Shown: positions 51,421-60,318 of the stretch, in pieces
Position numbering within the stretch: the first letter of the stretch is position 1
How the letters are laid out: the number at the start of each line of letters is the position of its first letter
Origin: Streptomyces sp. NBC_01381
GTDB lineage: Bacteria > Actinomycetota > Actinomycetes > Streptomycetales > Streptomycetaceae
DNA length: 64,000 bases
Assembly: GCF_026340305.1 (NCBI RefSeq)
Contig: NZ_JAPEPI010000001.1
Coordinates: 2,046,001 to 2,110,000, forward strand
Direction: 5' to 3'
Notes under the pieces: model-generated
What the model was told of the DNA's origin: nothing
The model's database searches: none
Seen by the model: the letters and a program-made list of their open reading frames with translations, nothing else
Position numbers and translations under genes: made by a program

Positions 51421-52487
51421 GTGACGGCACCCCCGCACGCAGCGGTATCCGCTTCGATCATGTCTCGGTCGCCTATGGCAAGAACACCGTCCTCGACTCG
51501 CTCGACCTGACCGTCGAGCCCGGCGAGGTCATGGCCCTGCTCGGGCCTTCGGGATCCGGCAAGACGACCGCGCTGCGGGCCGTGGCCGGGTTCGTGAAGC
51601 CCGTGTCGGGGCGGGTGTTCATCGGCGAGCGCGATGTCACCGGTCTTCCGCCGCATCAGCGGGGGATCGGAATGGTCGTCCAGCAGTACGCGCTCTTTCC
51701 GCACATGCGGGTCGAGGACAATGTCGCCTTCGGCATGAAGGCGCAGAAGGTGGCCAAGTCCGAGATTCCCGGGCGGGTCGCCGAGGCGCTGGAAATGACG
51801 GGCATGGGGGCGTACGCGAAGCGGTTTCCGCGCGAGCTGTCCGGAGGGCAGCAGCAGCGGGTCGCCATCGCGCGGGCGTTGGCCATTCGGCCGGGGGTGC
51901 TGTTGCTCGACGAGCCGCTTTCCGCGCTTGACGCGCAGTTGCGGTCGGGGATGCTGGCGGAACTCGCCCGGTTGCACCGGGAGTTGCCCGACGTCTCGAT
52001 TCTGTACGTCACCCATGACCAGGTGGAGGCCTTGACGCTGGCCGACCGGATTGCCGTCATGGACCGGGCGCGGCTGCAGGATTGCGGGACTCCGCAGGAG
52101 CTTTACCGGGCGCCGCGGAGTGAGTTCACGGCGTCCTTTGTGGGGAATGCGAATCTGCTGCCGGTGCGGGTTGCCGACGGAGGTGTCTCCTTCGAAGGGG
52201 CGTCGCTGAAGGTGGACACCGGGGAGGCGGTGGCGGGGGCGACCGCCACGCTGTGCGTGCGGCCGCATCTGGTCGGGCTGGGGGATGGGCCCAACGCCCT
52301 TACGGGCAGTGTGGCCGAGGTGCAGTGGCGGGGGGCCACGCATCGGTTGTACGTGGATGTGGGCGGGCAGCGGGTCAAGGCGGACCTTCGGGAGCTGCGG
52401 AATCCGCCGGGGATCGGTGACTCCGTCACGCTGCACTTCGCTTCGGAGGATGCGGTGCTGTTGGGCGCGGGGGTGACCGATGGCTAG
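51417..52487 (+). CDS. Phosphonate (2-aminoethylphosphonate-type) ABC importer ATPase
   Basis: 356-aa ATPase of the putrescine/iron/AEP transporter group. Walker A is GPSGSGKTT, the signature LSGGQQQRVAIARAL and Walker B VLLLDEPLSALD. A C-terminal TOBE-like domain (about 280-356) is present. The ATG at 51417 overlaps the hydrolase stop (ATGA), and the permease begins 8 bp before its stop. Position in the operon points to aminophosphonate as the substrate. Confidence 0.92.
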   Translation: MSDGTPARSGIRFDHVSVAYGKNTVLDSLDLTVEPGEVMALLGPSGSGKTTALRAVAGFVKPVSGRVFIGERDVTGLPPHQRGIGMVVQQYALFPHMRVEDNVAFGMKAQKVAKSEIPGRVAEALEMTGMGAYAKRFPRELSGGQQQRVAIARALAIRPGVLLLDEPLSALDAQLRSGMLAELARLHRELPDVSILYVTHDQVEALTLADRIAVMDRARLQDCGTPQELYRAPRSEFTASFVGNANLLPVRVADGGVSFEGASLKVDTGEAVAGATATLCVRPHLVGLGDGPNALTGSVAEVQWRGATHRLYVDVGGQRVKADLRELRNPPGIGDSVTLHFASEDAVLLGAGVTDG

Positions 52488-53358
52488 CACCACGCTGACC
52501 GCTCCCGCGCGGAAGGAGCGGAAGGAGGAGCCGCCCCTGAAGATACCGAGGTGGGTGTGGGCCCTGCCCCCCGTCGCGCTGCTCGGGGTCTTCTTTCTCT
52601 ACCCCATCGCCCTCGTCGTCCAGCAGTCCGTGCAGCCCGATACCGGGGGGACCTCGGTTCAGCCGTACTCCGATGTGTTCGCATCGGAGGCGTTTCGGGA
52701 AGCGCTCGGGACCACCGTGTGGCTGGCCGTGGGGTCGACCGTGGGGTGTCTGGTGCTCGGGTTCGCGCTCGCGCTCGTCATTGCCTTTGTGCCGTTCCCG
52801 GGAGGAAAGGCCGTCGCGAAGTTCATCGACGTCTTCCTCTCCTTTCCGTCCTTCCTCATCACCCTCGCCCTGCTGTTCATCTACGGCACCAAGGGCATGG
52901 CCAACGGGATATGGACGGATGCGACGGGGGCTGCAGACGGGCCGTTCCAGTTCCTCACCACGCCCTGGGGTGTTCTCCTCGCCGAGATCACCTACTTCAC
53001 GCCCTTCGTGATGCGCCCGCTGCTCGCCGCGTTCTCGCAGATCGACACCGCGCAGATCGAGGTCGCGTCCAGCCTGGGCGCCAAGCCCGCCCGTATCGTC
53101 CGGCGGGTCATCCTGCCCGAGGCGCTGCCCGCCCTCGCCGCCGGCGGCAGCCTCGTACTCGTCATGTGTCTGAACGAGTTCGGGATCGTCCTCTTCACCG
53201 GGGCGAAGGGTGTGACGACCCTGCCGATGCTCGTCTACAGCAAGGCCATTCTCGAATCCGACTATCCGGCGGCCTGTGTCGTCGCCGTGGTCAACATCGC
53301 GATCTCCGTGGGTCTTTACAGCCTCTACCGGGTGGTGAGCCGTCGTGTTGGTGCATAG
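52480..53358 (+). CDS. Phosphonate ABC importer permease 1
   Basis: 292-aa permease with six predicted helices after a basic N-terminus (APARKERKEEPP). The EAA loop is VASSLGAKPARIVRRVILPE. The periplasmic segment after helix 1 is long, as in the first permease of the AEP/putrescine-type importers. It overlaps both neighbours (8 bp and 14 bp). Confidence 0.92.
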   Translation: MASTTLTAPARKERKEEPPLKIPRWVWALPPVALLGVFFLYPIALVVQQSVQPDTGGTSVQPYSDVFASEAFREALGTTVWLAVGSTVGCLVLGFALALVIAFVPFPGGKAVAKFIDVFLSFPSFLITLALLFIYGTKGMANGIWTDATGAADGPFQFLTTPWGVLLAEITYFTPFVMRPLLAAFSQIDTAQIEVASSLGAKPARIVRRVILPEALPALAAGGSLVLVMCLNEFGIVLFTGAKGVTTLPMLVYSKAILESDYPAACVVAVVNIAISVGLYSLYRVVSRRVGA

Positions 53359-54142
53359 CCGCAAGGGGAAATGGGCCACCTGGGTTCTTTTCTTCGTCTT
53401 CTTTCTTCCGCTCTTCGCGTTGCCGTTGCTGGTCATCCTCGCCGCGTCGTTCTCCTCGCACTGGTCGGGGGCCTTTCCCTCAGGGTTCACCGCCGAGCAC
53501 TACTCCTCCGCCACCCGCGGGGAATCCCTCGAGGCGCTCACCACCAGCCTGGTCACCGCCGTCGGCGCGAGCCTGCTCGCGCTGACCGTCGGGGCCTGGG
53601 CCGCGCTCGCCGCCGCCTCGCTGAAGAAGGGCGGCAAGAGGGTGCTCGACACGCTCTTCGTGCTGCCCGTCGCCGTGCCGTCCGTCGTCGTCGGCCTCGC
53701 GATCCTCGTCGCGTTCAGCAAGCCGCCGATGATCCTCAACGGCACACGCTGGATCGTGATCCTCGCGCACACGATTCTTGTCACGGCGTTCGCCTACCAG
53801 TCGGTTGCGGCTGCCATCGTGCGTCTCGACCCGGCGTACGAACAGGCCGCCGCATCGCTCGGTGCCCGGCCCTCGTACGTCCTGTGGAAGGTGAAGCTGC
53901 CCCTCCTGCTGCCGTCCCTGAACGCGGCCGCCGGGCTCTGCTTCGCGCTCTCCATGGGCGAGTTGAGCGCCACGATGATGCTCTACCCGCCGGACTGGAT
54001 GCCGCTCCCCGTGCAGATCTACGCGGCCACCGACCGCGGCTCCCTCTTCACCGGAGCGGCCGTCGCGGTGGTCCTGATGGCGGCGACGCTGCTCGTGCTC
54101 TTCGCCGTCTCGCGCATCCGCACCCGCGCCTCCTATCGCTGA
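53345..54142 (+). CDS. Phosphonate ABC importer permease 2
   Basis: 265-aa permease with six helices and the EAA loop AAASLGARPSYVLWKVKLPL. It pairs with the preceding permease to form the channel. GTG 53345 overlaps the previous gene by 14 bp. The solute-binding lipoprotein gene follows after 76 bp and has its own ribosome site. Confidence 0.9.
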   Translation: MLVHSRKGKWATWVLFFVFFLPLFALPLLVILAASFSSHWSGAFPSGFTAEHYSSATRGESLEALTTSLVTAVGASLLALTVGAWAALAAASLKKGGKRVLDTLFVLPVAVPSVVVGLAILVAFSKPPMILNGTRWIVILAHTILVTAFAYQSVAAAIVRLDPAYEQAAASLGARPSYVLWKVKLPLLLPSLNAAAGLCFALSMGELSATMMLYPPDWMPLPVQIYAATDRGSLFTGAAVAVVLMAATLLVLFAVSRIRTRASYR

Positions 54143-54218
54143 ACCGTCCGTCCCCGAACTGTCCGTCCCCGCAAGGCTCTTCAAGGTCCTTCTGGTTCTT
54201 CAAGGAGTAGGAAACGTC

Positions 54219-55292
54219 ATGTCCCGTCACACCACGCGCATCAGAACGTTCGCCGCCGCCTCCGGCAGCCTCGTACTCGCCGGATCGCTCACCGCGTGCG
54301 GCGGCGACTCGTCGGCGTCCGACGCCAAGGAAGTCACCGTCTACAGCGCCGACGGCCTCAAGGGCGAGAACGGCGACGGCTGGTACGACCAGGTCTTCAA
54401 GGACTTCGAGAAGAAGACCGGCATCAAGGTGAACTACGTCGAGGGCGGCTCCGGCGAGATGGTGCAGCGCGCCGTCCGCGAGAAGTCCAACACGCAGGCC
54501 GACGTCATCATCACGCTGCCGCCGTTCATCCAGCAGGCCGACGAGAAGGGCCTGTTGCAGGCCTACAAGCCCAGGGGGTCGGAGGAGGTCGACGGCGCCG
54601 ACAAGGCCGCCGACGGCAAGTGGACCTCCGTCGTGAACAACTACTTCGGCTTCATCTACAACAAGAAGGAGCTCGGCGGCGGCAAGGCGCCCAAGACCTG
54701 GGAGGACCTCACCGACTCCTCGTACAAGGACAAGGTCCAGTACTCCACGCCCGGCGTCGCGGGCGACGGAACCGCCGTGCTCATCAAGGCGATGCACGAC
54801 TTCGGCGGCAAGAAGCCCGCCATGGACTATCTGAAGAAGCTCCAGACGAACAACGTCGGTCCGTCCGCCTCCACCGGCAAGCTCGCGCCGAAGGTCGACA
54901 AGGGCGAGCTGCTCGCCGCCAACGGCGATGTCCAGATGAACTTCGCGCAGTCCAAGGACATGCCGAACCTGGGCATCTGGTTCCCGGCCAAGGAGGGCGG
55001 CAAGCGCACCACCTTCGCCCTGCCCTACGCGGCCGGCCTGGTCAACAAGGCCCCGCACAGCGCCAATGCGAAGAAGTTCCTCGACTACCTGCTCAGCCAG
55101 AAGGCGCAGCAGCAGGTCAGCGAGATCGGCGGCGGCTTCGCGGCGCGCAAGGACATCAAGGCCACCGACGCCAACGCGGTCGCGCTCGACAAGATCGTCG
55201 AGGGCGTCGAGGTCTTCGAGCCGGACTGGGCGGACATCTCCGAGAACCTCCAGACGTACGTGGAGGACTGGAAGTCGGCCACCGGCAGCTGA
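54219..55292 (+). CDS. Phosphonate ABC importer substrate-binding lipoprotein
   Basis: 357-aa extracytoplasmic solute-binding protein of the iron/AEP-type family. The signal peptide ends in the lipobox LTACGG, so Cys at about residue 27 is lipid-modified. Mature features are VTVYSADGLKGENGDGWYDQ and EKKTGIKVNYVEGGSGEMVQ. It collects the substrate for the upstream permeases. AAGGAG lies before the ATG. A terminator follows at 55380-55405. Confidence 0.92.
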   Translation: MSRHTTRIRTFAAASGSLVLAGSLTACGGDSSASDAKEVTVYSADGLKGENGDGWYDQVFKDFEKKTGIKVNYVEGGSGEMVQRAVREKSNTQADVIITLPPFIQQADEKGLLQAYKPRGSEEVDGADKAADGKWTSVVNNYFGFIYNKKELGGGKAPKTWEDLTDSSYKDKVQYSTPGVAGDGTAVLIKAMHDFGGKKPAMDYLKKLQTNNVGPSASTGKLAPKVDKGELLAANGDVQMNFAQSKDMPNLGIWFPAKEGGKRTTFALPYAAGLVNKAPHSANAKKFLDYLLSQKAQQQVSEIGGGFAARKDIKATDANAVALDKIVEGVEVFEPDWADISENLQTYVEDWKSATGS

Positions 55293-55379
55293 CCTCAAGT
55301 TCACCTGGAATCACGAGAGTTCACCGCCGCGCCTCTGGCCCCGGCGGTGAAGTAGCGAAAAGATAACGGGTATGGACCC

Positions 55380-55405
55380 AACGCCCCTGGTTCTCCAGGG
55401 GCGTT
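55380..55405. terminator. Terminator of the aminophosphonate operon
   Basis: A perfect 11-bp stem (AACGCCCCTGG and complement) with a TTCT loop, followed by GGTCT. It separates the binding-protein gene from the phosphodiesterase gene. Confidence 0.8.
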
Positions 55406-55441
55406 GGTCTGCGCTCCCGCCCCTTCCGACTGGAGGACCAC

Positions 55442-56935
55442 GTGTCGCCCCGTATGACCCGCCGCTCGTTCCTCGTCTCCACCGCCGCGCTCGCCGCTGC
55501 CGCAGGACCCCTGTCCGCCGTCGCCGGCGCGGTGGCCAAGACCCCGAAGGTCCTGGTCATAGGCCTGGACGGCGCCCTGCTCAACAGAATCAAGGACGCG
55601 GACGCGCCCGCCCTCAAGGCGCTGATGTCGGCCGGCCTCACCGCCCCCAGCGCCATCTACGCCAACCCGCTCGCCCCCACCTCGTCGGGCCCCGGCTGGT
55701 CGACGCTCATCACCGGCGTCTGGCCCGACAAGCACAAGGTGCTCAACAACGACTTCACCGGCCACCAGCTCGCCAAGTACCCGGACTTCATGACCCGCGT
55801 CGAGGCGGCGAAGCCGAACCTGCGGACGTACGCAGTCTCGTCCTGGGCCCCGATCACCGACATCATCTTCTCCGCGAAGGTGGACACCCGGGTCTCCACG
55901 CCGTCCGCCGAGTACGACGCGGGCACCACCACCCGCGCCGTCGCCGAGGTCAAGAGCGGCAACCCCGACGCCGTCTTCGTCCAGCTCGACAACATCGACC
56001 ACGCGGGACACGACAGCGGTGCCGCCAGCCAGGCCTACCTCGACGCGATCCACGGCGCCGACACCCAGGTCGGCCAGATCCTCGACGCCGTCAAGTCCCG
56101 TGCCACGTACGGCAATGAGGACTGGCTCATCATGATCACCGCCGACCACGGGCACACCGACCCGGGCGGCCACGGCGGCTCCAGCTGGCCCGAGCGCCAG
56201 ACGTTCATGATCGCCACCGGCTCCACGGTCGCCGCCGGTTCGGTCCGGCACGACGTACGCATGCCGGACATCGCCGCGAGCGCGCTCGCCCACCTGGGCG
56301 TGGCGATCGACCCGGCCTGGGGCCTGGACGGCCGCCCGATCCAGCAGCCCACGCCGGACGACTTCGATGCCCTGCGGGCCAAGCTGACGGGCCCGGTCGA
56401 CGAGGGCGGCATCGGCTCCGGCGTCATCGGCTTCACGCACACGCCGCCGAGCGGCTGGAGCGTCGACAACTCGAAGATGGGCACCGGCGGCATCACCGAG
56501 TGGCGCGGCTGGTCCTTCACGACAGATGAATTCTGGACGAAGACCGAGCGTGACCAGCAGCGCGAGCTCAACATCCGGGCCCGCAACGTCTTCGCGGTCG
56601 CCGACGGCGACGAGTGGTCCGACAAGACCTTCTCGGGCACCTTCGACTCGACACTGATCAGCCCCGCGTACGACGTGACGGGCGGCCGCCCCGCGACGCT
56701 CACGTACACGACGTACTACCGCCAGGAGGCCCCGCAGAAGGGCGAGGTCCTGGTCTCGTACGACGGTGGCGCCCCGGTCACGGTGAAGACGTACACGGCG
56801 GACACGCCGTCCGTGGTCGAGAGCGTCCGGCTCGATGTGCCGGCCGGAGCGCGCAAGGCTCAGGTCCGCTTCCGCTACACCGGAGGCAACAACTGGTACT
56901 GGGTGATCGACGGGGTCAAGATCACGGCTTCCTGA
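55442..56935 (+). CDS. Tat-exported alkaline-phosphatase-superfamily phosphodiesterase
   Basis: 497 aa. The N-terminus MSPRMTRRSFLVSTAALAAA is a twin-arginine signal, so it is exported folded. The catalytic domain has the first metal Asp in VIGLDGALL, a Ser/Thr nucleophile region PTSSGPGWSTLITG and metal ligands DNIDHAGH and TADHGHTDPGGHGG. This fits type I phosphodiesterases/nucleotide pyrophosphatases. The last 150 residues form a beta-sandwich-like domain (GRPATLTYTTYYRQEA, VRFRYTGGNNWYWVIDGVKI). It may release phosphate from organic esters or phosphonates outside the cell, in keeping with the operon before it. GTG 55442 follows GGAGG. Confidence 0.9.
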   Translation: MSPRMTRRSFLVSTAALAAAAGPLSAVAGAVAKTPKVLVIGLDGALLNRIKDADAPALKALMSAGLTAPSAIYANPLAPTSSGPGWSTLITGVWPDKHKVLNNDFTGHQLAKYPDFMTRVEAAKPNLRTYAVSSWAPITDIIFSAKVDTRVSTPSAEYDAGTTTRAVAEVKSGNPDAVFVQLDNIDHAGHDSGAASQAYLDAIHGADTQVGQILDAVKSRATYGNEDWLIMITADHGHTDPGGHGGSSWPERQTFMIATGSTVAAGSVRHDVRMPDIAASALAHLGVAIDPAWGLDGRPIQQPTPDDFDALRAKLTGPVDEGGIGSGVIGFTHTPPSGWSVDNSKMGTGGITEWRGWSFTTDEFWTKTERDQQRELNIRARNVFAVADGDEWSDKTFSGTFDSTLISPAYDVTGGRPATLTYTTYYRQEAPQKGEVLVSYDGGAPVTVKTYTADTPSVVESVRLDVPAGARKAQVRFRYTGGNNWYWVIDGVKITAS

Positions 56936-57016
56936 TTAGGGTGGGGGGCGTCGGCACAGCGCCGTCCCGGCGCCCCTCACGCAACCAGCAGATCGCAGAC
57001 CGCAGGAGTGCACCCC

Positions 57017-57796
57017 ATGGCAGAGCGCAAGCCCATCGAATCGTGGCTCACCGACATGGACGGCGTGCTCATCCACGAGGGCGTTCCGATCCCTGGCGCC
57101 GACGCGTTCATCAAGAAGCTCCGGGAATCGGGCAAGCCCTTCCTCGTCCTCACGAACAACTCCATCTACACCGCGCGCGACCTCCAGGCCCGGCTGACCC
57201 GGATGGGCCTCGAGGTCCCGGTCGAGAACATCTGGACCTCCGCGCTCGCCACCGCCAAGTTCCTGGAGGACCAGCGGCCCGGCGGCACGGCGTACGTCAT
57301 CGGCGAGGCGGGGCTCACCACCGCGCTGCACGACATCGGGTACGTCCTGACCGACCACGACCCGGACTACGTGGTGCTCGGCGAGACCCGCACGTACTCC
57401 TTCGAGGCCATGACCAAGGCCGTACGCCTCATCAACGGCGGGGCGCGGTTCATCTGCACCAACCCCGACGAGACCGGGCCCTCCACGGAGGGGCCGCTGC
57501 CGGCGACCGGCGCCGTCGCGGCGTTGATCACCAAGGCGACGGGGAAGAACCCGTACTTCGCGGGGAAGCCGAATCCGCTGATGATGCGGACCGGGCTGAA
57601 TGCGATCGGGGCGCACTCGGAGACCAGCGCGATGATCGGTGACCGCATGGACACGGATGTCCTTGCCGGACTGGAAGCGGGGATGGAGACGTTTCTGGTG
57701 CTTACGGGGCTGACCTCCCGTGCCGATATTGATCGGCATCCATTTCAGCCCTCGAATGTGGTTGATTCCATCGCTGATCTTGTTGAGCGGATCTAG
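57017..57796 (+). CDS. HAD-IIA family phosphatase (NagD-like)
   Basis: 259-aa cytosolic sugar- or nucleotide-phosphatase. Motif I is TDMDGVLIHEG, motif II is VLTNNSIYTARDL, and the motif IV region is SAMIGDRMDTDVLAGLEAGM; the C2 cap lies between. NagD-type enzymes dephosphorylate small phosphoesters such as UMP, GMP or sugar phosphates. ATG 57017 has GGAG 9-12 bases upstream; GTG 57008 would overlap that ribosome site. The preceding phosphodiesterase ends 81 bp before. A U-tailed terminator begins right at the stop codon. Confidence 0.92.
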   Translation: MAERKPIESWLTDMDGVLIHEGVPIPGADAFIKKLRESGKPFLVLTNNSIYTARDLQARLTRMGLEVPVENIWTSALATAKFLEDQRPGGTAYVIGEAGLTTALHDIGYVLTDHDPDYVVLGETRTYSFEAMTKAVRLINGGARFICTNPDETGPSTEGPLPATGAVAALITKATGKNPYFAGKPNPLMMRTGLNAIGAHSETSAMIGDRMDTDVLAGLEAGMETFLVLTGLTSRADIDRHPFQPSNVVDSIADLVERI

Positions 57797-57797
57797 G

Positions 57798-57818
57798 CGC
57801 CGCTTCGCGGCGAATTTT
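57798..57818 (+). terminator. U-tailed terminator of the HAD-IIA gene
   Basis: CGCCGC-TTC-GCGGCG followed by AATTTTT, a compact rho-independent terminator immediately after the stop. Confidence 0.85.
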
Positions 57819-57898
57819 TCCCGCCCGCCCACCCGTTTGCCCCGCATCAAGATGCGAGGTGGGGCTCTGCGCGTGAATCTCGTATGAGGAGGTTTACG

Positions 57899-58426
57899 AT
57901 GCGTAGAGGCTTGCTCACCTTGCGTGGCATAGCCGTGGCGGCCGCTCTCGTCGCCGCCGCGGCCCCCGCTTACGCCCATGACCAGGGCAAAGTGCACGCC
58001 ACGATCACGCCGTCCAGTGCCGAGCCCGGCAGCCGGGTGGAGGTCAGCGTCACGGGCTGTGGGGGGACGACGGGGGCCGCCAGCTCCGGGGCCTTCACCG
58101 GGGAGGCCAAGCTCACCGGGCGTGACGGCGACAAGTACTCCCTCAACGGCTCGGCCATGATCAAGAACGATATCGGCGGTACGTACGACGTCACCGTCAT
58201 CTGCGACGGCCACCCCCACCAGGGCGCCGGCACCGTGCAGGTCGGGCAGCACAACCAGGCCCCCGTGGCGCCGGTCCGCGCGGGCGGCGGCGGCGCCGCG
58301 CAGCTGGCCGTCACCGCCGAGGAGGAGGGGCCCGGCACCCTGCACGCGGTGATCGGCCTGGTCCTCGCCGGGGTCGCGGCCGTGGCGGTGGCGTTCCGCA
58401 GCGTCCGCCGGCGCCGCTCCGAGTGA
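57899..58426 (+). CDS. Small exported protein with C-terminal membrane anchor
   Basis: 175 aa. A signal peptide (MRRGLLTLRGIAVAAALVAA, cleavage near AYA-HD) precedes a beta-rich extracellular domain with two Cys (TGCGG, VICDG) likely to form a disulphide. A C-terminal helix (LHAVIGLVLAGVAAVAVAF) and RSVRRRRSE follow. No LPXTG-like motif is seen before the helix. GAGGAGG lies 7 bases before ATG 57899. The class F sortase gene starts 3 bp after its stop, a common Streptomyces pair; whether it is a sortase substrate is unclear. A small CGCATC-AA-GATGCG hairpin (57843-57856) lies in the leader. Confidence 0.83.
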   Translation: MRRGLLTLRGIAVAAALVAAAAPAYAHDQGKVHATITPSSAEPGSRVEVSVTGCGGTTGAASSGAFTGEAKLTGRDGDKYSLNGSAMIKNDIGGTYDVTVICDGHPHQGAGTVQVGQHNQAPVAPVRAGGGGAAQLAVTAEEEGPGTLHAVIGLVLAGVAAVAVAFRSVRRRRSE

Positions 58427-58429
58427 CGG

Positions 58430-59104
58430 GTGCCGAACGACATGTCCGAGGGTGAACGACCGTCCGGTACCAGCGGGCTCCTCACCGGCGTCGCCTGGGC
58501 GATGCTGCTCGTCGGGCTCTGGCTGTGGGGCAGCGAGATCACGGACGGCGGCGGCCACTCGGGCCCCACGACCGGTGACGTCGCGGCGGTCGGACGCCCC
58601 TTCGGTGTCGAACTCCCGGACGCGCACAAGCCGTTGGCCCCAGCGGCGCCCCAGCGGGTCGATGTGCCCTCGCTCGACGTGCGCGCGCCCGTGGTGGCCC
58701 GCGGCCTCGACCGGGACGGTGCGATCGACCCGCCGCCCTTCGAGCAGTCGGGCACGGTCGGCTGGTACGGCGGCGGGACGCGCCCCGGCGCCGCGGGCAC
58801 CTCCCTGTTCGTCGGCCACGTCGACACCGAGACGCGCCCCGCGGTCTTCTACGACCTCAGCGCCGTGCGCCCCGGCGCGAAGATCCGGGTGACCCGCGAC
58901 GACGGCTCGGTTGCCGAGTTCACCGTGGACGACGTCCAGGTGCTCGGCCGCGACCGCTTCGACGCGAAGAAGGCGTACGGCCCCCATGAGGACGGCCGCG
59001 CCGAGCTCAGGCTCATCACCTGTGGCGGCACCTTCGACCCGGCGACCAAGACGTACTCGGCGAACGTGGTGGTGTCCGCCTACCTCACCGGCACGCGGTC
59101 GTAG
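58430..59104 (+). CDS. Class F sortase
   Basis: 224 aa. One N-terminal membrane helix (about residues 17-34) and a short Pro/Ala linker precede a compact sortase domain. Catalytic His130 is in LFVGHVDTE and Cys198 in LRLITCGGTFD. Family-typical segments are VDVPSLDVRAPVVARGLD and FEQSGTVGWYGGGTRPG. Class F sortases are actinobacterial and their substrates are poorly known. The GTG at 58430 is 3 bp after the previous stop; ATG 58442 is an alternative. Confidence 0.92.
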   Translation: MPNDMSEGERPSGTSGLLTGVAWAMLLVGLWLWGSEITDGGGHSGPTTGDVAAVGRPFGVELPDAHKPLAPAAPQRVDVPSLDVRAPVVARGLDRDGAIDPPPFEQSGTVGWYGGGTRPGAAGTSLFVGHVDTETRPAVFYDLSAVRPGAKIRVTRDDGSVAEFTVDDVQVLGRDRFDAKKAYGPHEDGRAELRLITCGGTFDPATKTYSANVVVSAYLTGTRS

Positions 59105-59238
59105 CCAGGCCATGCGTACGCGAACAACCTGGCCCGGTCGGCGGCCCGCTCCCCCCGGAGCCGTCGACCGGGCTGGTCCTCGACCGCGCGCGCACGAGCT
59201 GCGGGAGTAGCCCGGCGCCGGCGCGGGAGGCTCGGTGG

Positions 59239-59260
59239 CCGTTCCGATGGTGCGGAACGG
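59239..59260. terminator. Hairpin between the convergent sortase F and ANTAR genes
   Basis: CCGTTCCG-ATGGTG-CGGAACGG, a perfect 8-bp stem in the 285-base gap between convergent genes. The rest of the gap shows no gene. Confidence 0.55.
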
Positions 59261-59389
59261 GTCGGTCCGGCCGGGGGCTTGGGCCGTTGGAAACGACTTT
59301 AGAACGGATGAGCCCAGGAACCTAGAGGTGGATTGACGCCATGTTGCGTCACGCTTCCCCTCTGTGATCATCGCAGGTGGCGGCGGACG

Positions 59390-60157
59390 TCAGGGTGCTT
59401 CCCCGGAAGGTTCGGACCATTCGTCGCGCAGCGCCGCGTCGTCGAGCGAGCCTTCGATCACCGATGTGGCGACCACCGTCATGACCAGCTGTTCTCGACG
59501 TGCGTACCGTCGCAAAGCGGCAAAGGCTTGGTCCACTGAGGTGTGCCAGCGCTCGGCGAGTATGCCTTTGGCCTGTTCGATTCGAATACGGCTGGTCAGG
59601 GCCGATTGGAGCTGGGCGGTGAGCGTTCGATACTCCGTGTAAGTGCGGTGGTTGTGCAGGCCGACCGCGGCCATGTCGGCGATCGCCTGAGCAAGGCGCA
59701 ACTCACCGTCCGCGGCGCCGCCGTGGGACGCGTCGGCCACAAAGAGGTTGAGCGCGCCCAGCGTCGTCTCGCGCTGCCGCAGCGGAACCGCGTAGGTCGC
59801 CCCGATGCCGTGCGCCCGGGCCCGCGCCGTGAACTCGGGCCAGCGGCGCGCCGATTCGGCGGTGGTGAGCCGGACGGGCGGTACGGCCCGCCCCGTACCG
59901 AGGCTGTCCACGCACGGGCCGCCGCCCTGCTGGGTCTTGAGCAGGTCGAGGGCGAGCGGCCGGGGGTGTCCGCTCGCGACGAGGGCGGGCAGGTGGTCGC
60001 CGTCGACCAGTACCCCGGCCGCGGTCGCGTCGAGCAGTTCGACGCAGTGGCCGGCGACACGGCTGAGGTAGAGCTCGGGATCGAAGTCGTCGGCGACTGT
60101 GTCCGAGGTTTCCACCAGGACTTCAGCCAGTCGTAGTTCAGAGGTGCGGTCCCGCAT
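59390..60157 (-). CDS. GAF and ANTAR domain regulator
   Basis: 255 aa. A GAF sensor domain (residues about 10-165, with VELLDATAAGVLVDGD, GGGPCVDSLGTGRAV and TYAVPLRQRETTLGALNLF) is followed by a C-terminal ANTAR RNA-binding domain (residues about 175-240: LQSALTSRIRIEQAKGILAE, QAFAALRRYARR). ANTAR proteins act as antiterminators by binding paired hairpins in mRNA. GGAGGA precedes the ATG at 60157. Its target transcript is not evident here. Confidence 0.92.
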   Translation of the reverse strand: MRDRTSELRLAEVLVETSDTVADDFDPELYLSRVAGHCVELLDATAAGVLVDGDHLPALVASGHPRPLALDLLKTQQGGGPCVDSLGTGRAVPPVRLTTAESARRWPEFTARARAHGIGATYAVPLRQRETTLGALNLFVADASHGGAADGELRLAQAIADMAAVGLHNHRTYTEYRTLTAQLQSALTSRIRIEQAKGILAERWHTSVDQAFAALRRYARREQLVMTVVATSVIEGSLDDAALRDEWSEPSGEAP

Positions 60158-60318
60158 GATCTCCTCCCAGAGAGGGTCACCCCGCAGCCTGCGCCTACCC
60201 TCTGGCGCCGCGCTGTAACAGGTCTCCAACAGGTCCCGGCAGCGGACGGGCGGGCCTCGTGGGCAGGGAGTGCGTATGTCAGGATTGAGAATCGGACAGT
60301 GCACCCAAGGGGGAGTGG

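Noticed and set aside
56936..59371. 811-codon minus-strand open frame under the HAD, exported protein and sortase genes
   Set aside because: It has no ribosome site or recognisable domain and shadows three well-supported plus-strand genes.
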